A stretch of 64,000 nt of DNA from Hevea brasiliensis (Eukaryota > Streptophyta > Magnoliopsida > Malpighiales > Euphorbiaceae). The stretch spans positions 10,641,131 to 10,705,130 of the forward strand of contig NC_079505.1 of NCBI RefSeq assembly GCF_030052815.1, written 5' to 3'. The notes beneath the pieces are model-generated. The model did no database searches. It saw nothing but the letters and a program-made list of their open reading frames with translations, and was not told the DNA's origin. Positions 1 to 12,065 of the stretch are shown here, in pieces (position 1 is the first letter of the stretch; the number at the start of each line of letters is the position of its first letter). Position numbers and translations under genes: made by a program.

Positions 1-573
1 ATATATATATTAGAAAAAAATAATTTTATTATAAAATATACATGCAAACAATTTTAAAAGAAAAATTCATTAGATTAGTAATTAAAATCAAATTTTCAAT
101 AGAATTAAATTTAGAGTTAAATTCAGTTTGTTTTATAAAAAATAATTTATTTATAAAAAAATATTATGGGAAAAATTATTTATGTTATATGGTTGAAAAA
201 TACTTTTTAGTATGTGGCGCACATTAATAATGTCATAATCTACTTTTTAGATCAGACCAAAAGTAAGACTTATAGTAATTTTTACTAAAGTATTTTTTTT
301 ACTCATCGGATCTCAATTTTAAAGGTCATCTTATTTACTATAAAAATATCTCAATTTTAAAGGTCATCTTATTTACTATAAAAATATCTTTTTAGTCTAA
401 TAGCATATGATAATTCACATGCAATATAATTTATTTTTATCAAAAATATCTTTGAAAAATAGTTTTTTTTTATTATTTAATTGTAGTGCTAAAAAAATAT
501 TAAAAATTAGTTTTTGGGGTTTGATATGCATTAATAATATTACGATCTATTTACAACATCAGACTGATACTTA
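1..573. repeat. AT-rich dispersed repeat, copy 1 (cut by the window start)
   Basis: Noncoding AT-rich sequence. It aligns with 49931-50313 and more weakly with 62250-62343, sharing the block that runs from the TAATTTTATTATAAAATAT stretch to the phrase CAGACTGATA. Inside the copy, a phrase like TTAGTATGTGGCGCACATTAAT near 210-235 is echoed near 515-545, so the unit itself contains an internal repeat. No credible coding frame. It could be an old MITE-like element or duplicated gene-flanking DNA; the 62.2-kb copy sits directly 3' of a PGG-domain gene piece. Confidence 0.6.
313..388. repeat. 38-bp exact tandem duplication (2 units)
   Basis: Two adjacent identical 38-bp units, 313-350 and 351-388, each beginning TCAATTTTAAAGGTCATC. 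The copy of this repeat at 49.9-50.3 kb lacks the block, so the duplication looks local and recent. Confidence 0.85.
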
Positions 574-618
574 GATATTGGCTATTCTTTAGAAAAAGAA
601 AAGTGAATATATACTAAT

Positions 619-2216
619 TGCGTACTCCGTAAGTATACGGCTCGATCAAGTAGTAAAGAAAAGATATCGTCACACAGAGATTTGTTGTTTGAGTACCAAA
701 TTATAAAAGTCACGATTATTTGGGCTATCGATAATTTGTGCCAAAAATAGAGTAAGAGATACAGCAAGTTAAGTTGGAAAAATAAGGAAATTATAATGAA
801 TTAAGCAATTAAAATTCTAAGCACTATACTAATTTACTAAAATTTCAGCAGGTGACAAAAGATTTAATTAATTAATGGTAAAAATTAATTCCAGAGTTGA
901 GGTTCATGAAGTAAATTTCATTGGGATTTGAATAGGCAAAGCCAAGATTAAGGGAGATACAAGTTTGAAGGAAGTTGATTCTAATCTCTTTTAATTTCTC
1001 TTTCAAGCAAATAAAAGAGTGTTTTAAAGGAAACTAAACCCCATTCTCATACGATGTTTAATTACCTAAAACCCTTTAAGCATTTTAATCAACTTGAAAA
1101 TTCCTCTTAACCCACTAGTTTATTTCTAACACTAGGTAATTAAGTTCATTATCTTGATTATCTATCATAGATTTTTACCTCCCGGTCCTTCAATCTAATT
1201 AAGAACAAAACCCAAAGGGTACCAACAATGGGTATGTAAATAAGCACACAAGATAAGAATCAAAGCTTATATAAACTAAAATCTGGTTAAAATCAGTCCA
1301 AATCCATAAATAAAACTTAAATCATTACACCTAACTCTGAAATATTAAGTATCTACTCACTCATGCTTGTATTTACAAGTAGAAAATATGAAATAGAGCA
1401 AGAAAATATGAAAATAAGACTAAAAATAAAAGAACCCAGAAGAAGAGAATCTAAATCTCTGAAAATGGAAGCTGGAAAACGTCACTCTGCAGGTGTTCTT
1501 CCTCCAAAAATGGCGTGATTCCGTCTTTCCTCTCTCTTTTGATTTTTCTCTCTCTTTCTCCTTATGGTAAAAATGAGAATATGATGCTTATATATCCCCT
1601 CAGGGTTTGCCCTAAAAATAATCTCTAAAGAGATATGGACAAAAGGTGTAAAAGGTGTGAAAAGAGAAAATTTTTCCATGTCAGCAGATCTGCCAGCGCC
1701 ATCCCACATGCCTCATGTCGATTCAGAGGAGGAGCCTTTAGATTCTGCACGACTAGCTATACGGGACATGTGGGAGTCCCTGAAAGTCTCAGTGTGTTTT
1801 CTCCAAAATCTCTGTTTACACGACCCGCCACACGGGGCATGTGGAGGCCCATGAAACTTTCGATGTTTTTTGTTTTGAAGTCTCTGTTTACACGACCCAG
1901 TATGAATTTACATGCCTCATGTTGATTTCTGCTGGGTAACTCTTATCTTCACATGACCTTCAACACGGGGCATGTTGAGGCCCTTGAAAGTTTCGGCTGG
2001 TCTTTTCCTTTAGGCGAATTTTCTTCACTTTTCACACTACTTTAAGCTTCCAAATCGCTTTGAATTTCTTTTATATGGATCTTTTTGCCTTTAAACCTTA
2101 TTAAAACCTATCAAAATCATCAAAATTAAATCAAATATAATGAAAATAAAATTAACAAATTAACTAAAATAAGCATTAAAAGCATAAAATTACTAAACTA
2201 AAAACAATTATATGCA
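619..2216 (-). mobile_element. 3' LTR of the Athila-type element
   Basis: Starts TGCGTACTCCG and, by my reading, ends TATGCA at 2216, giving TG...CA ends and about 1.6 kb. Positions 619-1761 match 14050-15205 closely, which fixes the left boundary. The right boundary is less certain because the matching end of the other LTR is lost. The part at 1700-1985 is made of degenerate units built on ACATGCCTCATGT or GGCATGTTGAGGCCC. Confidence 0.8.
1706..1985. repeat. Degenerate CATGCCTCATG / GGCATGTTGAGGCCC minisatellite in LTR
   Basis: At least five units lie in this stretch: near 1706, 1764, 1833, 1910 and 1966. They carry a palindrome-like core (ACATGCCTCATGT or CACGGGGCATGT) and most are followed by a phrase like GAGGCCCTTGAAAGTTTCGG. 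The other LTR has the same core twice at 15121-15165, with one more unit than the matching part of this LTR. Confidence 0.75.
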
Positions 2217-4528
2217 ATTGGGGTACCTTTTCTTAAATTCATGAGAATCACTCATTCAAGCTTTCAAACTTACCTCTAGCCATCAACAAACCATATACTC
2301 ACCTTCAATGTATAAGGAATTCAATTCTCACCAAAGTTATCACCGCTTAGCCTTAGGTCAATTATTCATTCCATTAAACCCAAACCAATCAATTACATAG
2401 AGAAATCATGCTCAAATAGGCTCTAGAACAATCCATAAACTAATGCGTCTCAAATGATGATGGGAATAGTTTAAATGGATGAATAATGTGCCAATCCCAT
2501 AGGCAAACCAACTAATCCAATCTCCACTAATGTAGCAAAACACAAGCAAGAGATCAAAAGGACTTTTAATGGTTGTAATGGGGCTAAGGGGTAATAATGT
2601 GGTTAACAAAGAAAAGGCAAAAGGGAAGCAAAACATGAGAATAATTAAATTGTTAAAAAGATCAAGATACACTTTTTTTTTTTTTAAGAATCAAATGGGA
2701 GGAAGAACTTTACAATAAATCACCAATGCTGGCATACAATTTTTTGCAATTCTTTTAGGAACTACATAAATAACATTGAATTTTGCATTGCAATTGTTCC
2801 TTTTTAATCCACCCCCAAACTCATTTCTTTATATATTTGGGTGATAAATAATTTGTTTTTTGCAACATGATATGATTGCTAGCCAATTTTACATTAGTAC
2901 TTCTCCCATTTAATTATTATACTTTTTCTCCTTTTTTTAATTTTTTTTGTATCAATCACTTAAACAAATTATTCTCATAAAGGGTAGGTAAGTGTTTAGG
3001 TTTATGGTTAGGTAGATTATGGGTACCAAAGAAATAAGGGGTATAAATGAATGCTCAAATTGGGTTCAAATGGAAATTTTTTTTTTTATGAGGTTGGTTA
3101 AGGTTAAAAATGTGGGTTTAAAATTCGAAGAATGCCTTAATCATTTCTCTTTTCAAGTGAATGCTAAAATTTCACCTCGAAGGGTCTAGAAGGCTTGTTC
3201 TATGATTGGTGAGACACAATTAGTTATTTCTTATTCTAGAGTTTTCTTTAAGCACTCAAAACTCAATGTAATTAATTGGGTGGCCCTTGGCTAAGCAGAT
3301 ATAAACCTAGATAAGAATCTCATAACCTCATACCAATCCGAAACTTTCAATCCATCAAACCCATCTAGAGGCAAGCTCAATTGCTTTTCAAAATAATTCT
3401 CAATCTTCTAAGAAGTAGGTAAAAAATTTATTTATTTATATATTTTTGTTTTATGTATGCATGATTCCTAAAATGATTGCAAAAATTAAATAAAAATAGA
3501 AATAAAAAATGAACTAAAAACTATACGTAATCTATATGATATCTATATGCAGGTGTATATATTTACACGTTGTATGGTGTATGTGAACTAAGTGACTAAG
3601 TATAAATGAAATGCAATTTAAGTAATGTAAATAAAAAGGATTAAAAATTTTGCAAAAATTTTGCCTTCCCCCAAACTCAAATTAGACAATGTTCTCATTG
3701 GCTTAATCGAAGTGGCAGAAATATCAATGAAATCAATAAATGATAACTTGGAGAGATATAAACTAAGAAAGAGTGGAACAGACTTACCATGTAAAATGTA
3801 CATGCCTAGTGGTGAATGAGCAGAATATGTACATGAGGCATGTGAATTATAAGTATTGGGAGCATGAGGCATGTTAATCGAAAAGCATGAGGTGTGGTGA
3901 AGTAACGGTAAATTAGCATGCCTTGTGCCAACTGTTAAGTAACTGATATGGGGTATCAACATGGGGCATGTCATGCTCCATGAAAGTTTTGGTGAGTTTT
4001 CAAAAATTTTGAAAATTTGAAGGAAATGCAAATAGCTCATTGGAGTGCATAATCCTTAGCATGAGGCATGGCAAAGGAAAGCGGTGTCAACATGTGGCAG
4101 ATGAATGTCGAGAAGTTACCTTAGAGGCATAATTGTCAAGGCTAAGAGAAGAGCAATTGCTGTATTGTCAATAATTCAGTTATATGACTATTAAAAGCAA
4201 TATCAGTAATGCTATTACAATAGCTAATGGAAACTGAAATTAAAGAAAATGATCAATTCAATAGGAATCTGGATAACAAATATAGTGCAAGTATCACAGC
4301 AAAAGAAACCAAAGCAGCCAGCAACAATGAACAAGCCAATGTAAGATTTATGAAACAAACAGAATTAAAAGAAACAAAAATTAAATCATTTACAATTAGA
4401 TAAAACATATAAATGTTCCAATAACCAGGAAATTAACAGTTAAAGAATAAAGCAAACTGACCAATTTGCGCAATTAAAAACTAAAGTTTCAGAAACTAAC
4501 TGAAATTAATAAAAACAAAATTCTATAA
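2217..4528 (-). other. Noncoding 3' region of the Athila-type element
   Basis: About 2.3 kb between the extra ORF and the 3' LTR. It is AT-rich, with homopolymer runs such as the T run near 2672-2685. Short frames on either strand show no family likeness. The only structure seen is the repeat block at 3830-4095. A long noncoding 3' region is usual for Athila/Tat elements. Confidence 0.6.
3828..4095. repeat. CATGAGGCATG repeat block, internal copy 1
   Basis: Contains ACATGAGGCATG (3831), GCATGAGGCATGTT (3861), GCATGAGGTGTGG, ACATGGGGCATGTC (3960), GCATGAGGCATGGC (4059) and ACATGTGGCAG (4090). One unit continues into CATGCTCCATGAAAGTTTTGG, which parallels the LTR phrase. The units are therefore shared between LTR and internal DNA of the same element. 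Confidence 0.75.
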
Positions 4529-5517
4529 CTAGTCAGCTGGTTGGTCTTCTTCATTGGTGGATGGCATGGGCTCATTTGCTGCTGCAGGTACTTGCTCAGA
4601 GGATTTCTCAGAAGCAGTATCCAGGTTTTCTACCATGGCCTTCATCTCTTTAAAAATGTCTTGGCCCCAGTTGTACAGCTGGATAAAAGAGGTTGCCAGC
4701 TTGTTGTAAATGTCAATCATTTCTTTATCATGGATTTTCTGCTTTTTCTTGAATGCAGAAAACTTCTTTTTAATCTTTTTCTCAAGCTTGGCTTGCTTCT
4801 GACCAAGAGTATCAACTTTAGCTTCTAAAGTCTTGAAAGCAGCCATAATATCAGAATTAGCATAAAAAATAGGCTGTTGTGCTACACTCAATCTATCAAT
4901 TTTTGCTTCCAAATCCTTAAGAAGAACAAGTAAGTCTGATTGTCCAGCAGTAGGTGGGTGTGAGCTAAAAGGACCAGCATTAGTATGTTGTCCTATACCC
5001 TACGACTGCTGTTGCTCTGTACCCTCATGTCCCCCATTTACCAACACATAAACATCACCCCTCTTTACACAAATTTTCATTTGACTTATAATAATTCTAT
5101 CTAGAAAAGAATGGCCAACCATAGACACCATAGCATACTGGTCAGGGTTAAAACCAAATGATTTTGCAATTACAGTCACCATCCCTCCAAGAACTATACT
5201 GCCAGCTGAATGCTTAGAGACTATGTGTTCCATATGAGAGCAAAGAAATAAGCACCATTTATTTTTTTTCTTCTCTTTCATGCACCATAAAAAGAATAAA
5301 TCATTCTTTCCTACAACCCCATTACTGTGCCCTCTACCTAGTATAGTGTAAGACATAAATCTCTGCAAGTATCTTAGAACAGCGTCTTGAATAGCTGAGG
5401 CCTTAGCATAACTAGGGTTGTAGTATCTCCCATATGGTGCAATGGACTTCCAAAATGTAGGGGGATCGTAAATGGTTCTTTGCCACTCTATCACTTTTTC
5501 TCCATCATTATAAAAAC
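4529..5517 (-). pseudogene. ATHILA ORF-1-like extra ORF, C-terminal half
   Basis: Second half of the extra ORF found downstream of integrase. The first piece (5517 to about 5003) begins YNDGEKVIEW and includes PPTFWKSIAP and NPSYAKASAIQD, which match the conserved region of the ATHILA ORF-1 family as I know it. A TAG near 5000 breaks the frame. The same frame resumes and gives a 127-residue lysine- and glutamate-rich coiled-coil-like tail (4912-4529) ending in an acidic segment. The N-terminal half lies at 6433-7268, on the far side of an inserted solo LTR. The protein's role is not established; it has been called envelope-like or an additional ORF. No transmembrane segment is evident. Confidence 0.7.
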
Positions 5518-6432
5518 TGATGAGGATCATCATGGAGCACCACCACCCTTCAAGGGGGCAATCACTAGGGTGAGAGCTAAGCAACTTCAAAGCATGCTCA
5601 TGGACCATAGAAGGATTTTCGGCTTAGGAGGGAAGCTGTATAAGGAAGGCCTAGCTTGCTTGCTCCAAGAATCTAAGTGGATCACCATGTGCCAAGTTGG
5701 AGCTTCCATTGCCATGTCACCTGCCACGTCAGATTCCATTGCCACATTACTAGCCACGTCACCAGCCACTTTGTACATGCTTTATGCCATCTTGGAGTCC
5801 ACTTGGCAGCCACCTAGGTGTTTGTAGGGTTCACGCCACGTGGAGGGAGCTCATTGGTTCATTTGAATTAAAGAGAGCTACTTTTTGACCAAGTGGGCCC
5901 CAATATTCTGCCACAAAGAGGGACTAATTGCTGCCACCTTCTGCCCTTTTGCAATTAATGCTGCTGCCATCTTTTGTCTTTATAATTAATACACTTACTA
6001 TTCTTGTTAGGATAGCCAACATGGCACAATTATTTGTAACTTTTGTCTTAACAATTTTAGCTTGTGTTTCTGTAACCCTAGGTTTATAAGGAAGAGAATA
6101 CCATCTTCTTCCTTCAGTTTTTATTTCTACTGTACATGAGAGCCTCCCTTAGAGAGAGTTTGAGTTTTCTTTCTTGCTAGTTTCTGGAAGAACTAGAACT
6201 TAGGCAACTTGATCACTTGCCTATTTTACTTGATGGTAAATGTAATCTCCCACAAGTTGGCTTATTGTGTTAACACTTGATCTGTTCCTCTTTGAAATAT
6301 ATATTATGGTGCTTCTTTTTCCATAGAGATTGCATCTTATTTTGTTCAAAGAAAACTTGTTTTGGTGTTGATGATTCTTGGGTTCCATTAGAGGTCTGCA
6401 TCCTTAGGCAATGTTCATTTGGGTGCCTATCA
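5518..6432 (+). mobile_element. 915-bp solo LTR with 5-bp target duplication (AAAAC)
   Basis: Starts TGATGAGGATCATC and ends GGGTGCCTATCA, so the ends are TGAT...ATCA. AAAAC lies immediately on both sides (5513-5517 and 6433-6437). The two flanks join the interrupted Athila ORF where the protein should run from LFGF into YNDGEK, which confirms the boundaries. A TATA-like TTTATAAGG near 6090 suggests plus orientation. There is no internal region, so this is a recombined solo LTR. Superfamily not determined; Copia or Gypsy are both possible. Confidence 0.85.
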
Positions 6433-7268
6433 AAAACCAAATAAAGTATTCACTTGAATATTGTCAAGTTCCCTGTCCTGACCCAAACACCTAAAGGAAA
6501 TGGTGTCTCTATGGTTACTTTGCATAGGCTGGAATTCCAATTGCAATGAGCTTAAAAATTCAATTATCAATTCCTTATAAGCAGGTTCTTGAATCCTAGC
6601 AAAATCACTCCAACCTATATTTTCCAAATATTCATTAACAAATTCATAGAGCCCTATCTCCCTGAGGCTGTGTGCATCAATGTACTTGGTGGCTAAAATT
6701 TTCTTTTTAGCAAGGGCCTCATGATTTTTCCTCATTTCAAAATCCCTAAAAGTCCATGGGTAAGATGAGTTTACCTGACTTCCAGATAGAGGATAACTGG
6801 AGCAGTTTGAGACATTGTTAGTGAATGATGTGGGAGTGATTGGACCCTAATTGGAGCAGAAGAACCTTGTGGTGAGATAGGAGTTTGGGCAGTAGAGTGG
6901 GTTCTGGCGCTAACGAGTCTTGAGGAATCAACTCTAGGTTGTTTCGGTGGAGCAGAGGAGTGGAGAGCTGATTTCTTTCTTTTTTGTGTTTCATATACAG
7001 CTGAAGGGGCATTTTTAGTGTGCTTTTGGGAGGGAGGTGTGGCATCTTGGGTGGCATTATCGGGATTAGGGGTGGGATGAGAGGATTGGCGTGGTGGAGA
7101 GCTAGGGTTCGTATTGGGAGTTTGGGGATTTGGGGACAAAATGGGAGTTTCGGGTTGAGCATTGGGTGGTGTAGGGTTTAGTGTTGGGGTTGAAGAGTTA
7201 CTGTTGGCAGCCATTTTCATGGCTCGCAGCTTGGGTATGTGAGTGGATGGCTGTTTGGTGCGCACCAT
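6433..7268 (-). pseudogene. ATHILA ORF-1-like extra ORF, N-terminal half
   Basis: Starts at an ATG complementary to 7266-7268. Residues 1 to about 165 are a proline-, serine- and threonine-rich disordered segment with a basic stretch (QKRKKSALHSS). A frameshift near 6740-6770 separates it from the folded part, which contains KILATKYIDAHSL, LYEFVNEYL, PAYKELIIEFLSSL and TISFRCLG and ends LFGF. This pattern is the core of the ATHILA ORF-1 family. The 5518-6432 solo LTR then interrupts the frame. Direction and position fit an extra ORF read from the retroelement, downstream of pol. Confidence 0.7.
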
Positions 7269-7364
7269 GGAAGGAACAGCGAAGGCTTAGGTCGTGCGGC
7301 TAATGAGATAAAATAAGAGAAAATGGCTAGGGTAAAGGTTTAAGTGGTGTTATACTTAGTATCT

Positions 7365-7520
7365 AACATGAGGCATGTTGAGAATAGTGAGTGGTGACAT
7401 GCCCTATATGAATTGGTGTAAGATGAATAACATGAGGCATGTTGGAATACAAGGGAAAAATGACATGCCCTGTGTATTTTACTACATGAGGCATGTTGGA
7501 CCCCTTGAAACTCTCAGCAG
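7365..7520. repeat. CATGAGGCATG repeat block, internal copy 2
   Basis: Three AACATGAGGCATGTTG-type units (about 7365, 7429 and 7483) alternate with TGACATGCCC (about 7396 and 7460). The last runs into GGACCCCTTGAAACTCTCAGC, the same downstream phrase as in the LTR. It lies just upstream, on the minus strand, of the extra ORF start, so it may be part of its leader or promoter. Confidence 0.75.
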
Positions 7521-8368
7521 GTTTTACATTTTCAGCAATTTAAAGTGCCCAGAATAGGTTCTGGTGGTGACACTACCCCCAGCATACATCATGTTGAACC
7601 TAGTGTTAAATGACCTGATAAAAATCCCAGAAATGTGACCAAAAACACACTAAAACCAAACCCAAAACACAATTTGCACAGAAATTTCACTCAAAATTCA
7701 ATTAAAACCCAATTAATCACTAAGAACAATTAAAATCTATCAATCCACCAAACACAAACTAAAATATTATTCAAGTAATATTCACATTAACAATCACACC
7801 ACAAGGAATAACACCCAAATTCAACCCCAAATTCATCATTAAAATTTCATGAACAAGGAATAAAATTCTGCTGCAGACACTGTTCACATGATTAAATTTC
7901 TGCAGAATTGTATCATGAAATTTCACAAAATATACAATGGCAAATATGTCAATCTCAATGCACTACATCAAAATTAATTACCCAAAAAGTAAAATCAAAA
8001 GCATGTTGCTATTGATTACCATGAAAGTTCCTATATTTCTCACCAATTGCCTTAAAATGCTGCAACTAAAATGGCCTTTCACTCCACCATGTTGCTGCAA
8101 TCAGACATAAAGCTGAAATTAGTTCAGATTTGACTTCGTTAAAATCAATATGCATCATGGAAGACAAATATAAGGTTCAGCAACTTCCCAGGCATTAATT
8201 TTTTTTTTTTTCAATTCAGCATACACATTTGCTTGAAAATCTCCACCAACTTGCAGAAAGAAATTTTAATGTTAAATTTGAGTTCAATGGGATATAAGAT
8301 GAAACAAAATAAAAGAAAAATTAAGTATAAGGGAAAATTTATGGAGTGCCTCCCAAAGAGCGCTAATT
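7521..8368 (-). other. Spacer between pol and the extra ORF of the Athila-type element
   Basis: About 850 bp of AT-rich DNA without a convincing frame. Near 8343-8400 is the phrase GAGTGCCTCCCAAAGAGCGC followed by TTAGCTTGACC, a motif I recognise as common just after integrase in Athila/Tat elements. Otherwise nothing is seen. Confidence 0.5.
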
Positions 8369-9313
8369 TTAGGTCATTAGCTTGACCCTCTTTAATTCAG
8401 TAAATTGGTGGATCATCAAGGAAACAGCTTGTTCCCTTCTCAATGGGCTGGCCTGTGATATAAATCTTGAGCCTTTGACCATTAACTTTAAAAAGACCAG
8501 AATTTCACTCCAAATATCCATAACTCCATGTGGGTAAACTTTGACGATCTTGAAAGGACCAGACCATCTTGATTTCAATTTTCTAGGAAAGAGTCTAAGT
8601 CTAGAATTATACAATAAAACCAGATCACCCTCTTTAAACTCCTTTCTTTTAATATACTTATGATGCCAAAATCTAGTTCTTTCCTTAAAAATCCTAACAT
8701 TCTTATATGCATCCAACCTTATCTCTTCAAGTTCATTTAATTGAAGTAACCTTCTCTCTCCAGCACTGTTTAAGTCAAAATTCAAAGTTCGGATTGCCCA
8801 ATATGCTTTGTGCTCCAACTCAACTGGCAAATGACATGATTTTCCATAGACTAGCTTAAAAGGTGTAGTTCCAATGGGTGTCTTGTAAGCTATCCTGTAT
8901 GCCCATAATGCATCATCTAGCCTCCATGACCAATCCTTCCTTGAATGATTAACAATTTTTTCCAGAATTCTCTTCAATTCCCTATTAGATACTTCAACTT
9001 GCCTATTAGTCTGAGGGTGATAAAGTGTAGCTACCTTATGGGTAACCCCATATTTCTTCAAAAGATTTTCAAACTGTTTATTGCAGAAATGAGATCCACC
9101 ATCACTGATTATAGCTCTTGGAGCTCCAAATCTAGTGAAAATAAACTTTTTCAAAAATTTCACTACTACCCTTACATCATTTATAGGGGAAGCAATGGCC
9201 TCAACCCATTTAGACACATAATCTACACCTACCAAAATGTACTTATTCCCAAAAGATGATGGGAATGGTCCCATGAAATCTATGCCCCAAACATCAAATA
9301 ACTCAATTTCCAA
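8369..9313 (-). pseudogene. Integrase core of the Athila-type pol polyprotein
   Basis: Integrase inserts the element's cDNA into the host chromosome. The catalytic D,D-35-E triad is visible: D12 in [10 protein letters not shown]71 in IISDGGSHF and E107 in [11 protein letters not shown], with 35 residues between the last two. A basic C-terminal region with [13 protein letters not shown] and WSGPFKI follows, and there is no chromodomain. A stop near 9317 separates this piece from the upstream RNase H/zinc-binding part. The stop lies in what should be continuous pol, so the polyprotein cannot be made whole. Confidence 0.9.
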
Positions 9314-9319
9314 AATTCC

Positions 9320-10144
9320 TTATTGTGGCATTTCATTTTTCCTTGAAATATTCCCCACTCTTTGACATCTATCACATCTCAAAATAAATTCTCTCACAAT
9401 TTTAAACATGTGTGGCCAATAAAATCCAGCTTGAAGTATTTTACCCACTGTTTTATCCACACTAAAATGACCTCCATAGTCAGAAGAATGACAATGCTCT
9501 AGAATGTTTCCTATTTCCTCTTCAGGCACGCATCTTCTAACTAGGCCATCATTATATCTCTTGAATAACAGTGGATCCTCCCATGTATAAAATTTCACAT
9601 CATGCAAAAATTTCTTTTTCTGTTGATAGCTCAAATCTAGAGGGAGAACTCCACAAGATAGATAATTGACAAAATCTGCAAACCACGGCAATGCAGCAAC
9701 AACAACTAGCAATTGCTCATTTGAGAAAAACTCATCAATTGGCAATTCCTCTTCATTTCCATCCTTACTTTCATACTTAATCCTCAATAGATGGTCTGCC
9801 ACAACATTTTGAGCTCCCTTTTTATCTTTAATTTGTAAGTTAAACTCCTGGAGCAATAGAACCCATCTTATCAGTCTTGGTTTTGCTTCTTTCTTATTCA
9901 TCAAATATCTTATGGCTGCATGGTCTGTATAGACAATCACTTTCGATCCAACCAGGTATGATTTGAACTTTTCCATAGCAAATACCACAGTTAAAAATTC
10001 TTTGTCAGTGGTGGCATAATTTACTTGGGCATCATCTAGAGTTTTGCTGGCATAATAGATTGCATAAGACCTCTTTTCTTTTTTCTGACCAAGTACAGCT
10101 CCCACAGCAAAGTCACTAGCATCACACATAATCTCAAATGGCAA
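9320..10144 (-). pseudogene. RNase H and integrase zinc-binding part of Athila-type pol
   Basis: The RNase H domain carries [13 protein letters not shown] (D8), a glutamate in [12 protein letters not shown] (E49) and [11 protein letters not shown] (D74). These match the acidic residues that cut RNA in an RNA-DNA hybrid. Near residues 210-262 an HHCC-type zinc-binding domain is seen ([12 protein letters not shown] and then CDRCQR). A stop between this segment and the RT segment (near 10158) and another near 9317 isolate it from its neighbours. Confidence 0.9.
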
Positions 10145-10159
10145 TGACCAATCCGGAGG

Positions 10160-10660
10160 TTACATAATAGGGGCTGTTGTTAGAGCTTCCTTTAACCTAT
10201 TAAAAGAATCAAAACAAGCGTGGTCAAAATTAAAAGGAACATCATGATTTAACAAATTTGTAAAAGGTTTAGAAATTTTTGAAAAATCCTTTATAAATCG
10301 CCAGTAGAACCCAGCATGCCCAAGAAAACTTCTAATTCCTTTCACTGAAGTTGGTGGAGGCATCTTCTCAATCACTTCTACTTTGGCTTTGTCCACTTTA
10401 ATTCCTCTATGTGATACCAAATGTCCAAGCACAATGCCTTCTTGCATCATAAAATGACATTTCTCCCAATTTAGCACCAAATCTATTTCTTCACATCTTT
10501 TAAGCACTTTAGAGAGGTTAGATAGACAATTATCAAAAGAAAAACCATATACAGAAAAATCGTCCATGAAAACTTCCATAATTTCCTCAATAAAATCAGA
10601 GATAATGGCCATCATACACCGCTGAAAAGTAGCCGGTGCATTACATAAGCCAAAGGGCAT
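10160..10660 (-). pseudogene. Reverse transcriptase, palm/thumb part of Athila-type pol
   Basis: Begins MPFGLCNAPATFQRCM and has the catalytic motif VFMDDFSVY (FMDD variant of YXDD). The conserved LGHLVSHRGIKVDKAK and SFLGHAGFYWRFIKDFS follow. This is the half of RT that binds the second and third catalytic aspartates. A frameshift between about 10660 and 10740 separates it from the N-terminal half, and a stop near 10158 ends it. Same order and strand as the rest of pol. Confidence 0.9.
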
Positions 10661-10715
10661 CCTTCTATATGCAAATGTGCATTATGGACATGTGAATATG
10701 ATTTTTTCTTGATCA

Positions 10716-12065
10716 CTAGGATGTATTGGGATTTGGAAAAAAACCAGAATACCCATCCAAATAACAAAAATATGAATGTTTTGCTAGCCTCTCTAACATT
10801 TGATCAATAAAAGGCAAGGGAAAATGATCTTTCCTAGTGGCACTATTAAGCTTCCTGTAATCTATATACATTCTCCACCCCATGACAATTCTAGTGGGTA
10901 TCAGCTCATTATTTTCATTTTTCATAATGGTCACACCACCTTTCTTAGGAACCACATGAACTGGGCTAACCCAACTACTATCAGAAATAGGATAAATGAT
11001 CCCAGCTTCAAGCAGTTTCAAGACTTCTTTCTTCACCACCTCTTTCATATTAGGATTTAACCTTCTTTGATGTTCTATGGTAGCCTTAAAATTATCTTCT
11101 AAAAGAATCCTATGCATGCACAAGGTGGGGTTTATACCTTTTATGTCATCAATGGTGTAACCAATGACTTTCCTATGTGCTCTTAACTCTCTCAGCAATT
11201 TTTCAACTTGTACATCACTCAAATTTGCATTAATAATGACAGGATAAGTTGAATTAGGTCCAAGAAAAGCATACCTTAATGTAGATGGAAGTGGTTTGAG
11301 GTCTACCTGTGGTGCGTCCTTCTCATCTAGCAAAGATGGTTGTGCAACTTCATATTTCAATTCTTCAACTTGCAAAACTTGATCTCCTACAACTTCTTGA
11401 GTAGCTTCCAAGATTTGAGCAAAAGCTGCAACTTCAGGATTTTCATCCTTTGTTGTTCTACTATGTACCAAACAATTCTCCAAAGGGTCCTCAGGATATC
11501 TTTCCTTAAATTCTGCTTCCACAATCTCATCAATAACATCCACCCTTAAACAAGGATCAACTCCATGATGTTTCTTTAAAGTCTGATTCAAATTAAATTC
11601 CACCTCCTCTTCTCCAACTTTTAATGTCAATCTGCCATTCTTTACATCAATTATAGCCCCTGCTGTGGCTAAAAATGGCCTTCCTAAGATGATAGGTATG
11701 TGAATATCCTCTTCCATTTCAAGAACCACAAAATCCACAGGAATAAAAAATTTTCCAACCTTCAATGGCACATTCTCCAAAATTCCCACTGGATATTTGA
11801 TAGATCTATCAGCTAGTTGCAAAGAAATGGTGGTGGGCTTCAAATCTCCTACCTTCAGCTTTTCACAAATGGAGAGTGGCATCAAACTTACACTAGCTCC
11901 AAGATCACACAATGCCTTTTCGATACTTGTGTCCCCAATGTGACAAGGAATAGAGAAACTTTTTGGATCCTTCAATTTTGGTGGAAGTTTATTCTGTAAG
12001 AGAGCACTACACTCCTCTGTTAATGCCACAGTTTCATAATCTTCTAATCTCCTCTTGTTTGACAA
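10716..12065 (-). pseudogene. Protease and N-terminal RT of the Athila-type polyprotein
   Basis: 449 residues. A retropepsin-type aspartic protease lies near residues 35-150, with ALCDLGASVSLMP (active D54) and, later, IILGRPFLATAGA. A linker follows, then the RT fingers (HRRLNPNMKEVVKKEV is close to the family pattern), WVSPVHVVPKKGG, WRMYIDYRKLN and CYLDGYSGFF, which holds the first catalytic aspartate. The frame fails just after this motif. The segment at 63161-64000 is the plus-strand homologue of its second half. Confidence 0.9.

Noticed and set aside
1635..1925. 96-codon plus-strand frame in the Athila LTR
   Set aside because: It reads through the minisatellite, is not preserved in the other LTR, and lies antisense to the element.
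3618..4040. 140-codon minus-strand frame near the Athila 3' LTR
   Set aside because: Composition follows the CATGAGGCATG repeats; no recognisable domain and no link to the extra ORF.
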